DNA of 64,000 nt from Desulfatibacillum aliphaticivorans DSM 15576 (GTDB lineage: Bacteria; Desulfobacterota; Desulfobacteria; Desulfobacterales; Desulfatibacillaceae). The notes beneath the pieces were generated by a model that was not told the DNA's origin, did no database searches, and was given only the letters and a program-made list of their open reading frames with translations. The translations under genes and the position numbers were made by a program. The stretch is taken from NCBI RefSeq assembly GCF_000429905.1, contig NZ_AUCT01000006.1, positions 62,001 through 126,000 of the forward strand, written 5' to 3'. Of this stretch, positions 31,050 to 39,706 are shown piece after piece. The stretch's first letter is position 1. Each line of letters starts with the position of its first letter.

Positions 31050-33107
31050 CTATATGCTTGCATGCTCGTAGGTGGCGTCTTTGCCAGTCAGGCCGAAGGC
31101 GCCTACGTCGCCGCCCGTAAGGTCCGGCCAGTCCGGCTTATGCATGGTGACGATGAGAGCGTCAAACAGGATGCCCATAATCTCAAAAACCGAAAAGGTA
31201 GGCGTCGGCTTGGCAAGCTGCTTCTGGGCCCATGCCAGACGAGCGAGGTGGTTTTTCATTCGCTCCAGATCACCGAATAGCTTAAGCGCCTGGCGCTTGA
31301 CCCTGGTTTGAGCTGCATTGCCGTCCGGAGTATTTGCAAGCCGTACTTTTTGCTGATTCAGGCTTTTGGCTGAAGCGGCGAAAAGTTTTTTCTTGGCGTC
31401 TTTGCTGGTGTAAATTTTTTGATTGAGTATCCTTGTTTTCAGAGCTCCAAGCACAACTTCGCTTTCAATAGCGAGCTCTTCCTGCAGCATGACCACGGCG
31501 GTTTCGTCTAATGTCACCTTCAGGGTGCGCAGCGCCTCTTCTTTTTGCTGGCGTTTGGCGTCAAACTCCGCCATGGCCGACTGCCAGAACAGTTTGCTTG
31601 TTTCCTTGATCAGGTCGAGAGGGGTTTTTCCCTTGGGCGCCTGGCTGAACATCTTGGGCAGCTTGGGCAGGATCTTGCCTGTTTTGGGAAACAAGGTTTT
31701 GCCCGTGGCGACGCGATAGATCATGCCCAAGGTGGCTTGCCAATCCTGGTAATGGAGCATGCGGCCCACGTCGCCCCAGGCCAGTGCAATGATTTCATTG
31801 GCGAAAAGGTGGCTTGGAGTCGCGTAATTGGGAGTGCCTCCCAAAAGCGGCTGCTCCATGGAGCCGGGCTCGCCGCCCGAAAAATCAGCGGCGGTTTCCA
31901 CGTCGATGAGGCCGATATTATATTCCCCGGCGTTGGTTAAAAAATAAGGGTAATTGTCGGGGTTGCCGGCCACCAGCAGGTTGTCCGGCTTCAAGTCCCT
32001 GATGGACACCTTGGAGGTGCGGAGCCAAGCGAGAAGCTCCAGGAGGTTGATGATGATGGTTTCCATCTGGGGCTTGTTCCGGAAAAACATTTTTTCCCTG
32101 ATGTATTCCTTGATCATTTTCCGGTAAGCGTTGACCGTGGAAGCCTCTTCCTCCATCAATTCCTGCAGGGCTTTGTTCAGATCGTCCAGAATTTTGGCAT
32201 TGCCGTCCGCATCCTCCGCCTTGACGGTTCTTGCCGCCAGATGAATGAGAAACCAGTTGCGTATCCGGTAATCCTGGACCGCATTGGCCAGCTTATGCCG
32301 GATCAGGACGGCGCTGGCAGCGGTGCGGCATTTGCCGTATAGGTGCTGGAGGTCTTCGCAAAGGGATGCGAACTGGTATCCGTAACGGCCTTCAAAATCG
32401 TCGATTTCCCAAATCAGATCATGGTGGCCTAAAATTTCCTGGGCGTTTTTGTCTTTGTCGCCCTGCATTTTAGCCACGATGCCTCCCAGGAAGTAATATT
32501 TCGCCAGATCCATAAAATAGACGAAAGACCCGTTGATTTTCAGGAATTCCTGAGTCCGGGGATCCTCCATGAGCCATTTGATGTAGACCTCCTCAAGCTG
32601 CATGGGGGAAAGGTCTTCCGTGTCGTCAAAGGTGCGGATCATTTTCAGGATAACGGAAACTTTGGGGACGATGCATTCTCTTGGCGCCAGGCGGTCCACG
32701 ATTTTGGCGTCCCGGCGTATGCTTTCGATATATTCCTGAAGATTGTTCTGCTCCATGGGAGGGATTTTGAGGACCATGTGCACGTCGTAGATGACGAAAA
32801 AGCACTTGCTGCGGCTGCCCGTGTCCTCGCCCAGGGGCGTGATGGTCATGCGCCGGGTGTGGACGTCTTCTCCGATTCTTACCTTGAGTTCATACAGGGA
32901 TTCCGGGCCGTGGGCGTCCGAGTCGAGAACCGTGTATTTTCCCATGCAGGACGGCGGGGCGCCTATCTGCTTTCTGTACAGGTTCAAAAAGAAATTGACG
33001 ACATCGAGTTTAGTGGTTTCAGGACGAGGCTTGTCCGATTGCTTGGGAGAAGACGTGTTGTTATCTTCTTCAAGAATGATGGTTTTTGTCTTTTCGACCT
33101 GGAACAT
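31050..33107 (-). CDS. Divergent protein-kinase-like protein
   Basis: A 685-residue cytoplasmic protein with a stretched Ser/Thr-kinase-like plan. The likely ATP lysine is Lys114 (MVLKIPP). The catalytic loop is IRDLKPDNLLV (Asp371, Lys373, Asn376), with Ile369 where the family has His. The metal-binding DFG is replaced by DVE (Asp402, LIDVETAADF). About 250 helical residues separate the N-lobe lysine from the catalytic loop, far more than the usual ~100. The C-terminal ~200 residues are Lys/Ala/Leu-rich and helical. Activity is plausible because Lys and both Asp are kept. It stands alone, 86 bases from nadC. I do not know a named family for it. Confidence 0.62.
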   Translation of the reverse strand: MFQVEKTKTIILEEDNNTSSPKQSDKPRPETTKLDVVNFFLNLYRKQIGAPPSCMGKYTVLDSDAHGPESLYELKVRIGEDVHTRRMTITPLGEDTGSRSKCFFVIYDVHMVLKIPPMEQNNLQEYIESIRRDAKIVDRLAPRECIVPKVSVILKMIRTFDDTEDLSPMQLEEVYIKWLMEDPRTQEFLKINGSFVYFMDLAKYYFLGGIVAKMQGDKDKNAQEILGHHDLIWEIDDFEGRYGYQFASLCEDLQHLYGKCRTAASAVLIRHKLANAVQDYRIRNWFLIHLAARTVKAEDADGNAKILDDLNKALQELMEEEASTVNAYRKMIKEYIREKMFFRNKPQMETIIINLLELLAWLRTSKVSIRDLKPDNLLVAGNPDNYPYFLTNAGEYNIGLIDVETAADFSGGEPGSMEQPLLGGTPNYATPSHLFANEIIALAWGDVGRMLHYQDWQATLGMIYRVATGKTLFPKTGKILPKLPKMFSQAPKGKTPLDLIKETSKLFWQSAMAEFDAKRQQKEEALRTLKVTLDETAVVMLQEELAIESEVVLGALKTRILNQKIYTSKDAKKKLFAASAKSLNQQKVRLANTPDGNAAQTRVKRQALKLFGDLERMKNHLARLAWAQKQLAKPTPTFSVFEIMGILFDALIVTMHKPDWPDLTGGDVGAFGLTGKDATYEHASI

Positions 33108-33193
33108 GGATCACTCGACTTTTTTTCAGGCGCCGGCGTTGAAGGACGGCGCAATCCCGGGTCAGGGTAGCTCGTAAGCGGTCTCTTGTAACT

Positions 33194-34084
33194 TTATACC
33201 GTAATTTTCATGCTGATGTCCACAGCTCGTGCGCCGTGGGTCAGAGCCCCGCACGACAGGATGTTGACGCCTGTCCGGGCCATCGTGCGGATGGTCTCTT
33301 TTTTTATGCCTCCGGAAACCTCCACCAGGGCCTTTCCCGCTATCAATTGCACGGCCTGACTGATTTGGTCCGGGTTCATATTATCCAACATAATTACGTC
33401 CGCTTTTGCGTCAAGCGCTTCCCGCACTTCATTCATGGAAGCCGCCTCCACCTCGATGCGAACCATATGAGGAGCGCCTTTACGAGCCAGGCCTACCGCC
33501 TGGGTGATCCCGCCCGCCGCCACGATGTGGTTGTCTTTGATCAGCACGCCGTCAAAAAGCCCCATACGGTGGTTGGATGCGCCGCCGACTCTCACGGCGT
33601 ATTTTTCCAACAGCCTCCAGCCCGGGGTGGTTTTTCTGGTGTCCACCAGTTTCACGTCCAGGCCCTTGGCCTCCTGCACGTGGGCATGGGTGTGGGTGGC
33701 GATTCCGCAAAGCCTTTGGAGAAAGTTGAGGGCGGTCCTTTCGCCCCACAGCAGGGGGCGCAGCCTGCCCGAAAGCCTGGCCATAATATCCCCGGGCCTG
33801 GCGCGGACGCCGTCGGGAGTCAGGACTTCGATCTTGATTTCCGGGTCTACGGCGTCGAAGACAATGCGCACCATGTCCATGCCCGCCACCAGGAGGTTTT
33901 CCTTGGCTTTGATAACGGCTTCGCCCTTGCGATCCGGCGGCACGATGGGATCGGTGGTGATGTCTCCTGTGGCCAAGTCCTCTTCCAGGGCGAGGGCTAC
34001 AAGCCTTTTGACAATGCCGGAGACTTCCAGCCCCGGACGCCATGCGTCCGGGGCCGGAGCGGAATTGTTATCCTTGGTCGCCAT
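33194..34084 (-). CDS. nadC: Nicotinate-nucleotide pyrophosphorylase (quinolinate phosphoribosyltransferase)
   Basis: Makes nicotinate mononucleotide from quinolinate and PRPP in NAD biosynthesis. Length 296 is typical. Substrate-binding motifs are readable: ERTALNFLQRLCGIATHTH, the LVDTRKTTPGWRLLEKYAVR loop, GGASNHRMGLFDGVLIKDNH, then the phosphate-binding end VEVSGGIKKETIRTMARTGV. Its start overlaps the end of valS by 17 bases, so translation is coupled. nadA and nadB are not nearby. Confidence 0.95.
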   Translation of the reverse strand: MATKDNNSAPAPDAWRPGLEVSGIVKRLVALALEEDLATGDITTDPIVPPDRKGEAVIKAKENLLVAGMDMVRIVFDAVDPEIKIEVLTPDGVRARPGDIMARLSGRLRPLLWGERTALNFLQRLCGIATHTHAHVQEAKGLDVKLVDTRKTTPGWRLLEKYAVRVGGASNHRMGLFDGVLIKDNHIVAAGGITQAVGLARKGAPHMVRIEVEAASMNEVREALDAKADVIMLDNMNPDQISQAVQLIAGKALVEVSGGIKKETIRTMARTGVNILSCGALTHGARAVDISMKITV

Positions 34085-36734
34085 GAATTTCGCGCACCTT
34101 TTCCAGGTTCGATTCCAGGTGTTCCCGTTTTTCCGTCATTTCAGACTGCTGTCCGCGGACCTTTTCAACGACGTTGTCGGGCGCCTTGGCCAGGAAATCC
34201 TCGTTATTGAGCTTTTTGTCCAGCTTCACCAATTCCTTGGTGAGTTTGGCGATTTCCTTTTCCAGACGGGCCTCTTCCTTGTCCAGGTCGATGACGCCTT
34301 CCAAAAGGACGTACACGGAGGCTCCGTCCACAACCGCCGTAGCCGCGCCCTTGGGCCTTTTGCCTCCCACTTCCAGGGAGGACAGCCGCGCCAGGTTGGA
34401 CACCAGGCCGCTTTCCCGAGCCAGGGCTTCCTTGGCGAAATCGTCGGTGGGCTCGATAATGGCGGCCAGGGCCTGGTTGGGCGGAATGTTCATCTCGCCG
34501 CGGATATTCCTCACCGCGGTGACGACCGCCATGACCAGCTCCATTTCCCTTTCCGCCTCCTTATCCGGACCCAGGCCGACGGCTTCGTCAACAGCGGCGG
34601 GGTAGGGGGCTTTCATGATGGAGCCTTCGGCCCCCGGCATATGATGCCAGATTTCCTCGGTCACAAAGGGGATGAAGGGATGCAGCAGCACGATGGCGTC
34701 CTTCAACACCCTTTGCAGGGTCGCCACGGTGGCGTTGCGGTCCTCTTGCGCGCCCTCTCTGTACAAGATGGGCTTGATGGCTTCCAGATACCAGTCGCAG
34801 AACTCATGCCACACGAACTTATAAAGAATGTTGGCGGCTTCGTTGAACTGATAGGCTTCCAGGCTTTCCTCCACCTGCAGGATGACCTGGTTCAGGCGGG
34901 AAAGAATCCAGCGGTCCGGAATGGCCGTGGACTTGGAGGCCTTGGCGGCGGCGTCCGGGTTGTTTTCCACGTTGGTCAAGGTGAAGCGGGCGGCGTTCCA
35001 CAATTTATTGATGAAGTGCCTGTAGCCTTCAATCCGCTTGACCGACAGCTTGATGTCCCGGCCCATGGCCGCAAAAGAAGCCAGGGTGAAGCGGAATGCG
35101 TCCGTGCCCTGGGATTCAATGACTTCCAGGGGATCGATAACGTTCCCCTTGGACTTGCTCATTTTCTTGCCTTCTTCGTCCCGGACCAGGGCGTGGATGT
35201 ACACGTCCTTGAAGGGCACGTCATCCATAAATTGGAGGCCCATCATCATCATGCGGGCGACCCAGAAAAACAGGATGTCGAATCCCGTGATAAGCACCGA
35301 CGTGGGATAATAGGCTTTAAGCAGTTGGGTCTGATCCGGCCAGCCCATGGTGGAGAAAGGCCACAGCGCCGAGCTGAACCAGGTGTCCAGCACGTCGGAT
35401 TCCTGCTCCAGATTGGTGGATCCGCAGGTGCACTTGTCCGGATCTTCCATGCGGACCATGATTTCGCCGCAGTCCTGGCAGGTCCAGGCCGGAATTCTGT
35501 GTCCCCACCAAATCTGGCGGGAAATGCACCAGTCCCGGATGTTGTACAGCCATTCAAAATAGGTTTTTTCCCACACTTCGGGCACGATCCGGGTCTTTTT
35601 GGTTTCCACGGCTTTGATGGCTTTTTCAGCCAGGGGGCCGGCCTTTACGAACCACTGCTTGCTCAGGTTGGGCTCCACCGTGGTCTTGCAGCGGTAGCAC
35701 TGGCCCACGCCGTGGTCGTGGGACTCGACCTTTTTCAAAAGCCCCATTTCGTCCAATTTGGCCACGATGGCCTTGCGGCACTCGAAGCGCTCCATGCCTT
35801 CGAACTCGCCGGCTTCGGCGGTCATGCAGCCGTCTTCCCCGATGACCTTGACCCTTGGCAGGTCGTGGCGCAGGCCGATTTCAAAGTCGTTTACGTCGTG
35901 GGCCGGAGTGACCTTCAGGGCGCCGGTTCCGAACTTCAGGTCCACGTAGGAGTCCCGCACGATGGGGATTTCCCGGTTCATGATGGGCAGCATGACCTTT
36001 TCGGCGGTCAGGTCGGCGTAGCGTTCGTCTTCCGGGTTGATGGCCACGGCCGTGTCGCCCAGCATGGTTTCGGGCCGGGTGGTGGCCACGATCAGCCCGC
36101 CCTCCTGATCCACGAAGGGATACAGGATTTGGTAGAGCTTGCCGTCAGTTTGTTCGTGTTCCACTTCCAGGTCGGCCAGGGCGGTGTGGCACCGGGGGCA
36201 CCAGTTAATAATATAATCGCCCCGGTAGATCAGGCCCTGGTCGTAAAGGTCAACGAAAACCTTGCGGACGGCCCTGGACAGGCCTTCGTCCATGGTGAAC
36301 CGCTCCCGGTCCCAGTCGCAGGAGGCGCCCAGGCGCTTGAGCTGGTTGATGATGGCGCCGCCGTATTGCTTGCGCCATTCCCATACTCTTTCGATAAAGG
36401 CCTCCCTGCCTACCTGATGCCTGTCCGTGCCTTCCGAGGCCAGCTGCCGCTCCACCACGTTCTGGGTGGCGATGCCTGCATGGTCGGTTCCCGGCATCCA
36501 CAGGACGTTGTCTCCTTTTGAGCGGCGGTACCGGCACAGAATATCCTGCAAGGTAACGTTCAGTGCATGGCCCATGTGGAGTACGCCGGTTACGTTGGGC
36601 GGAGGAATGACGATGGAGTATGTGTTGTCTCCGCCTTCTTCCTTGGCGGCGAAAAGTCCTTCCGACTCCCAGAATGCGTACCAGTGCGCCTCCACGTCGT
36701 GGGGCTCATAGCCTTTATCGAGTTTGGAATCCAT
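34068..36734 (-). CDS. valS: Valine-tRNA ligase
   Basis: Class I aminoacyl-tRNA synthetase charging tRNA-Val. The ATP motifs are intact: HIGH as HMGH in PPNVTGVLHMGHALN, and KMSKS in KKMSKSKGNVIDP. The editing CP1 domain lies between (EVEHEQTDGKLYQILYPF, TTRPETMLGDTAVAINPEDE). The C-terminal coiled-coil tRNA arm is rich in Lys/Glu. I start at ATG 36734 (888 residues) since AGGAG is 12 bases upstream and lies after the first ATG (36755), which has no site of its own. Coupled to nadC downstream. Confidence 0.96.
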   Translation of the reverse strand: MDSKLDKGYEPHDVEAHWYAFWESEGLFAAKEEGGDNTYSIVIPPPNVTGVLHMGHALNVTLQDILCRYRRSKGDNVLWMPGTDHAGIATQNVVERQLASEGTDRHQVGREAFIERVWEWRKQYGGAIINQLKRLGASCDWDRERFTMDEGLSRAVRKVFVDLYDQGLIYRGDYIINWCPRCHTALADLEVEHEQTDGKLYQILYPFVDQEGGLIVATTRPETMLGDTAVAINPEDERYADLTAEKVMLPIMNREIPIVRDSYVDLKFGTGALKVTPAHDVNDFEIGLRHDLPRVKVIGEDGCMTAEAGEFEGMERFECRKAIVAKLDEMGLLKKVESHDHGVGQCYRCKTTVEPNLSKQWFVKAGPLAEKAIKAVETKKTRIVPEVWEKTYFEWLYNIRDWCISRQIWWGHRIPAWTCQDCGEIMVRMEDPDKCTCGSTNLEQESDVLDTWFSSALWPFSTMGWPDQTQLLKAYYPTSVLITGFDILFFWVARMMMMGLQFMDDVPFKDVYIHALVRDEEGKKMSKSKGNVIDPLEVIESQGTDAFRFTLASFAAMGRDIKLSVKRIEGYRHFINKLWNAARFTLTNVENNPDAAAKASKSTAIPDRWILSRLNQVILQVEESLEAYQFNEAANILYKFVWHEFCDWYLEAIKPILYREGAQEDRNATVATLQRVLKDAIVLLHPFIPFVTEEIWHHMPGAEGSIMKAPYPAAVDEAVGLGPDKEAEREMELVMAVVTAVRNIRGEMNIPPNQALAAIIEPTDDFAKEALARESGLVSNLARLSSLEVGGKRPKGAATAVVDGASVYVLLEGVIDLDKEEARLEKEIAKLTKELVKLDKKLNNEDFLAKAPDNVVEKVRGQQSEMTEKREHLESNLEKVREIHGDQG

Positions 36735-36805
36735 GATGTGTTCAGTCTCCTGCAATTTGCAGCTAATGCTTTGAATTTGCTAATATATTAGCTGCCCTTA
36801 AACGT

Positions 36806-36833
36806 GAAAAAGGGGATCAATCGCTCAATCCCC
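36806..36833 (-). terminator. Rho-independent terminator after the acidic small protein gene
   Basis: On the minus strand GGGGAT pairs with ATCCCC across a ten-base loop and is followed by a run of T (plus-strand A-run 36807-36811). It separates the gene at 36866-37234 from valS. Confidence 0.8.
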
Positions 36834-36865
36834 AGTCCATGAAACTAGTAGGAATTTAAAAAGCG

Positions 36866-37234
36866 TTAGTCACGCTTCTGTTGAAGCCTTCTTAATTCCT
36901 TGGCTACAGCCTGTTCCACAGCGACCGTGATTATGCGATCTATCTTTTGGGATACAAGCTGACGTACTGCGGCGGCTACATTAGCGCCTACAGTATAAGG
37001 GTCCAAATACCCGTAATCATCCGAATCCAAATCAGAGGAGTCGAATGCTTCCGATTCCATGATTCCTTCGGGGTCGCTCAAAAGGACGTCGTCCGAATTG
37101 GACAGGTCCGATTCCAGGTCGATGCCGATAGCGCCCATAAGGTCGTCGTCGCCTGCAGCGCCGAAAGCTCCGGATCCGTTTGAGTCGTCGTTTGTGGTGC
37201 GATTGTCCTTAGAAGGGGCGTAGCTGTCTTCCAT
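36866..37234 (-). CDS. Acidic small protein of unknown function
   Basis: A 122-residue protein when started at ATG 37234, which has GGAGAG seven bases upstream (the longer frame to 37291 has none). The first ~75 residues are dominated by Asp, Ser, Glu and Gly (NDDSNGSGAFGAAGDDDLMG, DSSDLDSDDYGYLDP) and look disordered. The last ~45 are a predicted helix (TVGANVAAAVRQLVSQKIDR, VAVEQAVAKELRRLQQKRD) ending in a basic tail. I do not recognise it. Bipolar charge suggests a protein-binding adaptor, which is only a guess. Confidence 0.6.
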   Translation of the reverse strand: MEDSYAPSKDNRTTNDDSNGSGAFGAAGDDDLMGAIGIDLESDLSNSDDVLLSDPEGIMESEAFDSSDLDSDDYGYLDPYTVGANVAAAVRQLVSQKIDRIITVAVEQAVAKELRRLQQKRD

Positions 37235-37513
37235 AGGCCTCTCTCCGTAGGTTCTTGGCGGATATGACAACAATTTTCGGAACCTTAGCAAGAAGAACAG
37301 TCTGTGTCAAGCCAATTAACGCCCTATACGACCCGATCCTGCCTTTCCCTTGATGCTCTAATTCCCTTATGTTATTAAGGAAATATAAATCGAGCACGGG
37401 CGCATCCGAAGGCCGGCGGACCGCCGTCCACGGCTTTGGACGACGAGTCGTCCTTTTAATTATAAATTTTACGTGATGTCAATGATTGCCTTGGAAAAAC
37501 AGGAGAAAACGCC

Positions 37514-38287
37514 ATGGCGGAAACCAGACGCTTTTATATAGAGCCGGAGCAGATAACGGGCGACAGGGCTTTCATTACGGGCCAGGACGCAAAGCATGCC
37601 AAAAAAGTCCTCAGGCTGGCGAAGGGGGATCCCGTCGTTCTCCTGGACAACAGCGGCCTGGAATATATGGGGGTGATATTGTCCGCGGGGGCCAGGGACA
37701 TGGAGGTGGAAATACAGGACAGGCGGTTAGGCGCCACGGAAAGCCCTCTAAAGATCGACCTTGCCATGGCCATGATCAAGACCAGCAAGATGGACAAGCT
37801 GCTAAAGGGGGTTACCGAACTTGGAATGCACGGCTGGCGCCCCTTTTACGCGTCGCGATCCGTGCCTAAGGTCAAGGATCCCGAGGACCGGCGCGATCGC
37901 TGGAAAAAGATCGCTGCAGAAGCGGTCAAGCAGTGCGAAAGGGTGCGTTTGCCGGAGGTGCATGCGCCTGTGAGCTTTGAAGAATTGTGTGCGATTTCCG
38001 CTGAATACGATCTGGGCGTGGTTTTTTGGGAAAAATCCCGGACGCCCTTTCAGCAGGTGCTCCAATCCCGTTTAGACTCTCCCCCCAAGTCCGTGCTGGT
38101 GGTCATCGGCCCGGAAGGGGGATTTGAAGACCACGAGACGGCCCGGCTGGAAGAGTCCGGCATGGTTCACGCAGGCCTGGGGCCCCGCATACTCAGGGCG
38201 GAGACTGCGGCTTTGGCCTCTTGCGCGCTGATTCAGGCCGGTTTTGGAGACTTGGGGGGCCTGCCCAGGCTTGCCGTCCGATCCTGA
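37514..38287 (+). CDS. rsmE: 16S rRNA (uracil-1498-N3)-methyltransferase
   Basis: SPOUT-class methyltransferase that modifies U1498 of 16S rRNA with S-adenosylmethionine. The 257-residue length is normal. The N-terminal PUA-like domain holds RFYIEPEQI and HAKKVLRLAKGDPV. The trefoil-knot SAM site is clear: VVIGPEGGFEDHE near residues 196-208, and LGPRILRAETAALASCALIQ near 225-245. The basic GVTELGMHGWRPFYASRSV region contacts RNA. AGGAG lies eight bases before the ATG. Confidence 0.95.
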   Translation: MAETRRFYIEPEQITGDRAFITGQDAKHAKKVLRLAKGDPVVLLDNSGLEYMGVILSAGARDMEVEIQDRRLGATESPLKIDLAMAMIKTSKMDKLLKGVTELGMHGWRPFYASRSVPKVKDPEDRRDRWKKIAAEAVKQCERVRLPEVHAPVSFEELCAISAEYDLGVVFWEKSRTPFQQVLQSRLDSPPKSVLVVIGPEGGFEDHETARLEESGMVHAGLGPRILRAETAALASCALIQAGFGDLGGLPRLAVRS

Positions 38288-38453
38288 GGACGCACCGCTC
38301 CTATCGGCTTGAAGGGTTTCTTGTCTTCAGCCGCGGGTTCGGCCCTAATTGTCAGCTTGAGTATAAATCGGGTCCGGGCGTGTTACAAGCACAGGTCGCC
38401 TTTCGCCTGCTCCGGCGTGTGTGCCGCTGGGTTGCCGCGCCTACCGGGAATGA

Positions 38454-38654
38454 TCAGGATTTAATGACGTTGGTCGCCGCAGGCCCTTTTTGACCTTGCT
38501 CCACGTCAAAGGAAACCCTGTCGCCTTCCGCCAGCGTTCTAAAGCCTTTTCCTGTTATAGCGGTGTAGTGCACAAAGACGTCTCCGCCTTCTTCTTGCTC
38601 AATAAAACCATAACCCTTTGCGTCATTAAACCACTTTACCGTTCCGTTTGCCAC
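38454..38654 (-). CDS. Cold-shock protein (CspA family), GTG start
   Basis: A 66-residue single-stranded nucleic-acid-binding beta-barrel that melts RNA structure. Both RNP motifs are present: KGYGFI (RNP1) and VFVHY (RNP2). The start is GTG at 38652-38654, set by AGGAGG eight bases upstream; the longer open frame beyond it is not coding. Its near-twin lies 300 bases away on the same strand (38955-39155). The two proteins differ at about ten positions. Confidence 0.93.
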   Translation of the reverse strand: MANGTVKWFNDAKGYGFIEQEEGGDVFVHYTAITGKGFRTLAEGDRVSFDVEQGQKGPAATNVIKS

Positions 38655-38894
38655 GGGACTAACCTCCTGATTACTTGTTGATTGCACGAAAACTGGTTTT
38701 CGTGATTGAAAATCGTCGGACCATGGCCAGATGTGCGCCTCGTTCACTTGGAGCATCCGGATGCAAGCCTTTTGGAACCAGGGGAGTGGGCGGCGTCTGG
38801 AAAACGTCATATAGGTCGGGCAAACATCAAGTCCGGAAATGTTTGCAGGTTTGAGCACATCAATCGGAAGCCGTTGCGGCTTAATCGGAAAGAG

Positions 38895-38919
38895 GGCGCC
38901 TCCCGGGAAAGGAGGCGCC
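38895..38919 (-). terminator. Terminator between the two cold-shock genes
   Basis: Perfect nine-bp stem GGCGCCTCC / GGAGGCGCC with a seven-base loop, just past the stop of the upstream cold-shock gene on the minus strand (followed there by CTCTTT). It separates the two cold-shock genes into independent units. Confidence 0.65.
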
Positions 38920-38954
38920 TTATTTCTCAGGCCCATGGGCCGACTGGTCTTTGG

Positions 38955-39155
38955 TTACAGCTTGATTACGTTAGCTGCTGCAGGGCCTTTTTGGCCTTCT
39001 TCTACGTCAAAGCTAACACGATCCCCTTCTGCAAGGGTTTTGAAGCCTGAGCCGGAAATGGCGGAATAATGAACAAACACATCCCCACCTTCTTCACGTT
39101 CGATAAAACCATAACCCTTGGAGTCATTAAACCATTTTACTGTTCCGTTTGCCAA
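38955..39155 (-). CDS. Cold-shock protein (CspA family), TTG start
   Basis: A 66-residue cold-shock domain protein with RNP1 KGYGFI and RNP2 VFVHY, closely similar to the copy at 38454-38654. The start codon is TTG at 39153-39155, with AGGAGG eight bases upstream (CAGTAGGAGGTCAGTACTTTG). More than 500 gene-free bases precede it; long leaders are typical of cold-shock mRNAs, so part of that may be transcribed. Confidence 0.93.
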   Translation of the reverse strand: MANGTVKWFNDSKGYGFIEREEGGDVFVHYSAISGSGFKTLAEGDRVSFDVEEGQKGPAAANVIKL

Positions 39156-39706
39156 AGTACTGACCTCCTACTGATAGTGATAATAAAATACAGTTTCGAA
39201 CTCGAAGGGTGCATTTTTAAAAAAATACACGACTCCTAAGTTGAAACCAGCCCTGCGTTGCTTTTTTGCATGGGGTATAGTTCACATTAGTTGAGAGCCG
39301 ATATGAAGTCAAGAAAAAAAATGCTGAAAAATGGGAGTTTAATACTTTTTCGTGAAAAAAAATGAATAAGGAAGTCCGTTTCTATGTCTCGGATATAATA
39401 GCATTCCCTGAATACACAATCGTGAAAAAACCACCCCCTCATACCGACCGCGGCCTGCGAAAGCGGACGCGAAACCCAGAGCGGGGCAAGGCGTATAACG
39501 CCAAACGTCAATATAGTTCATAAAATCCGTTCTGCTTTCCTGTTTCCGGCATTTCAAAGCCTCCGCAGTCGTCCGTGTACGAATTTTTTGCAACCAACAG
39601 AAGATATTTATAATCGCTTATTCAGCATTTATTTGGATTTGGCTGCATTTTTCGAACGATTGAAACAGCCCTTTTTCAGAGACTATGGTCTTTGAGCTTG
39701 CACATC
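39156..39706. other. Gene-free AT-rich stretch upstream of the cold-shock gene
   Basis: About 550 bases, AT-rich between 39190 and 39370, between a histidine-kinase gene end and the cold-shock gene. The part next to 39155 is the presumed promoter and long 5' leader of the cold-shock mRNA. No gene, repeat or clear terminator seen. Confidence 0.5.

Noticed and set aside
33504..36521. A 1,005-codon plus-strand open frame opposite nadC and valS
   Set aside because: Shadow frame; both minus-strand genes are certain by motif, and this frame is His/Phe/Gln-rich with no start signals.
38655..38936. N-terminal extension of the first cold-shock gene
   Set aside because: Sequence upstream of the GTG is intergenic with the strong ribosome binding site; the extension does not look like protein.
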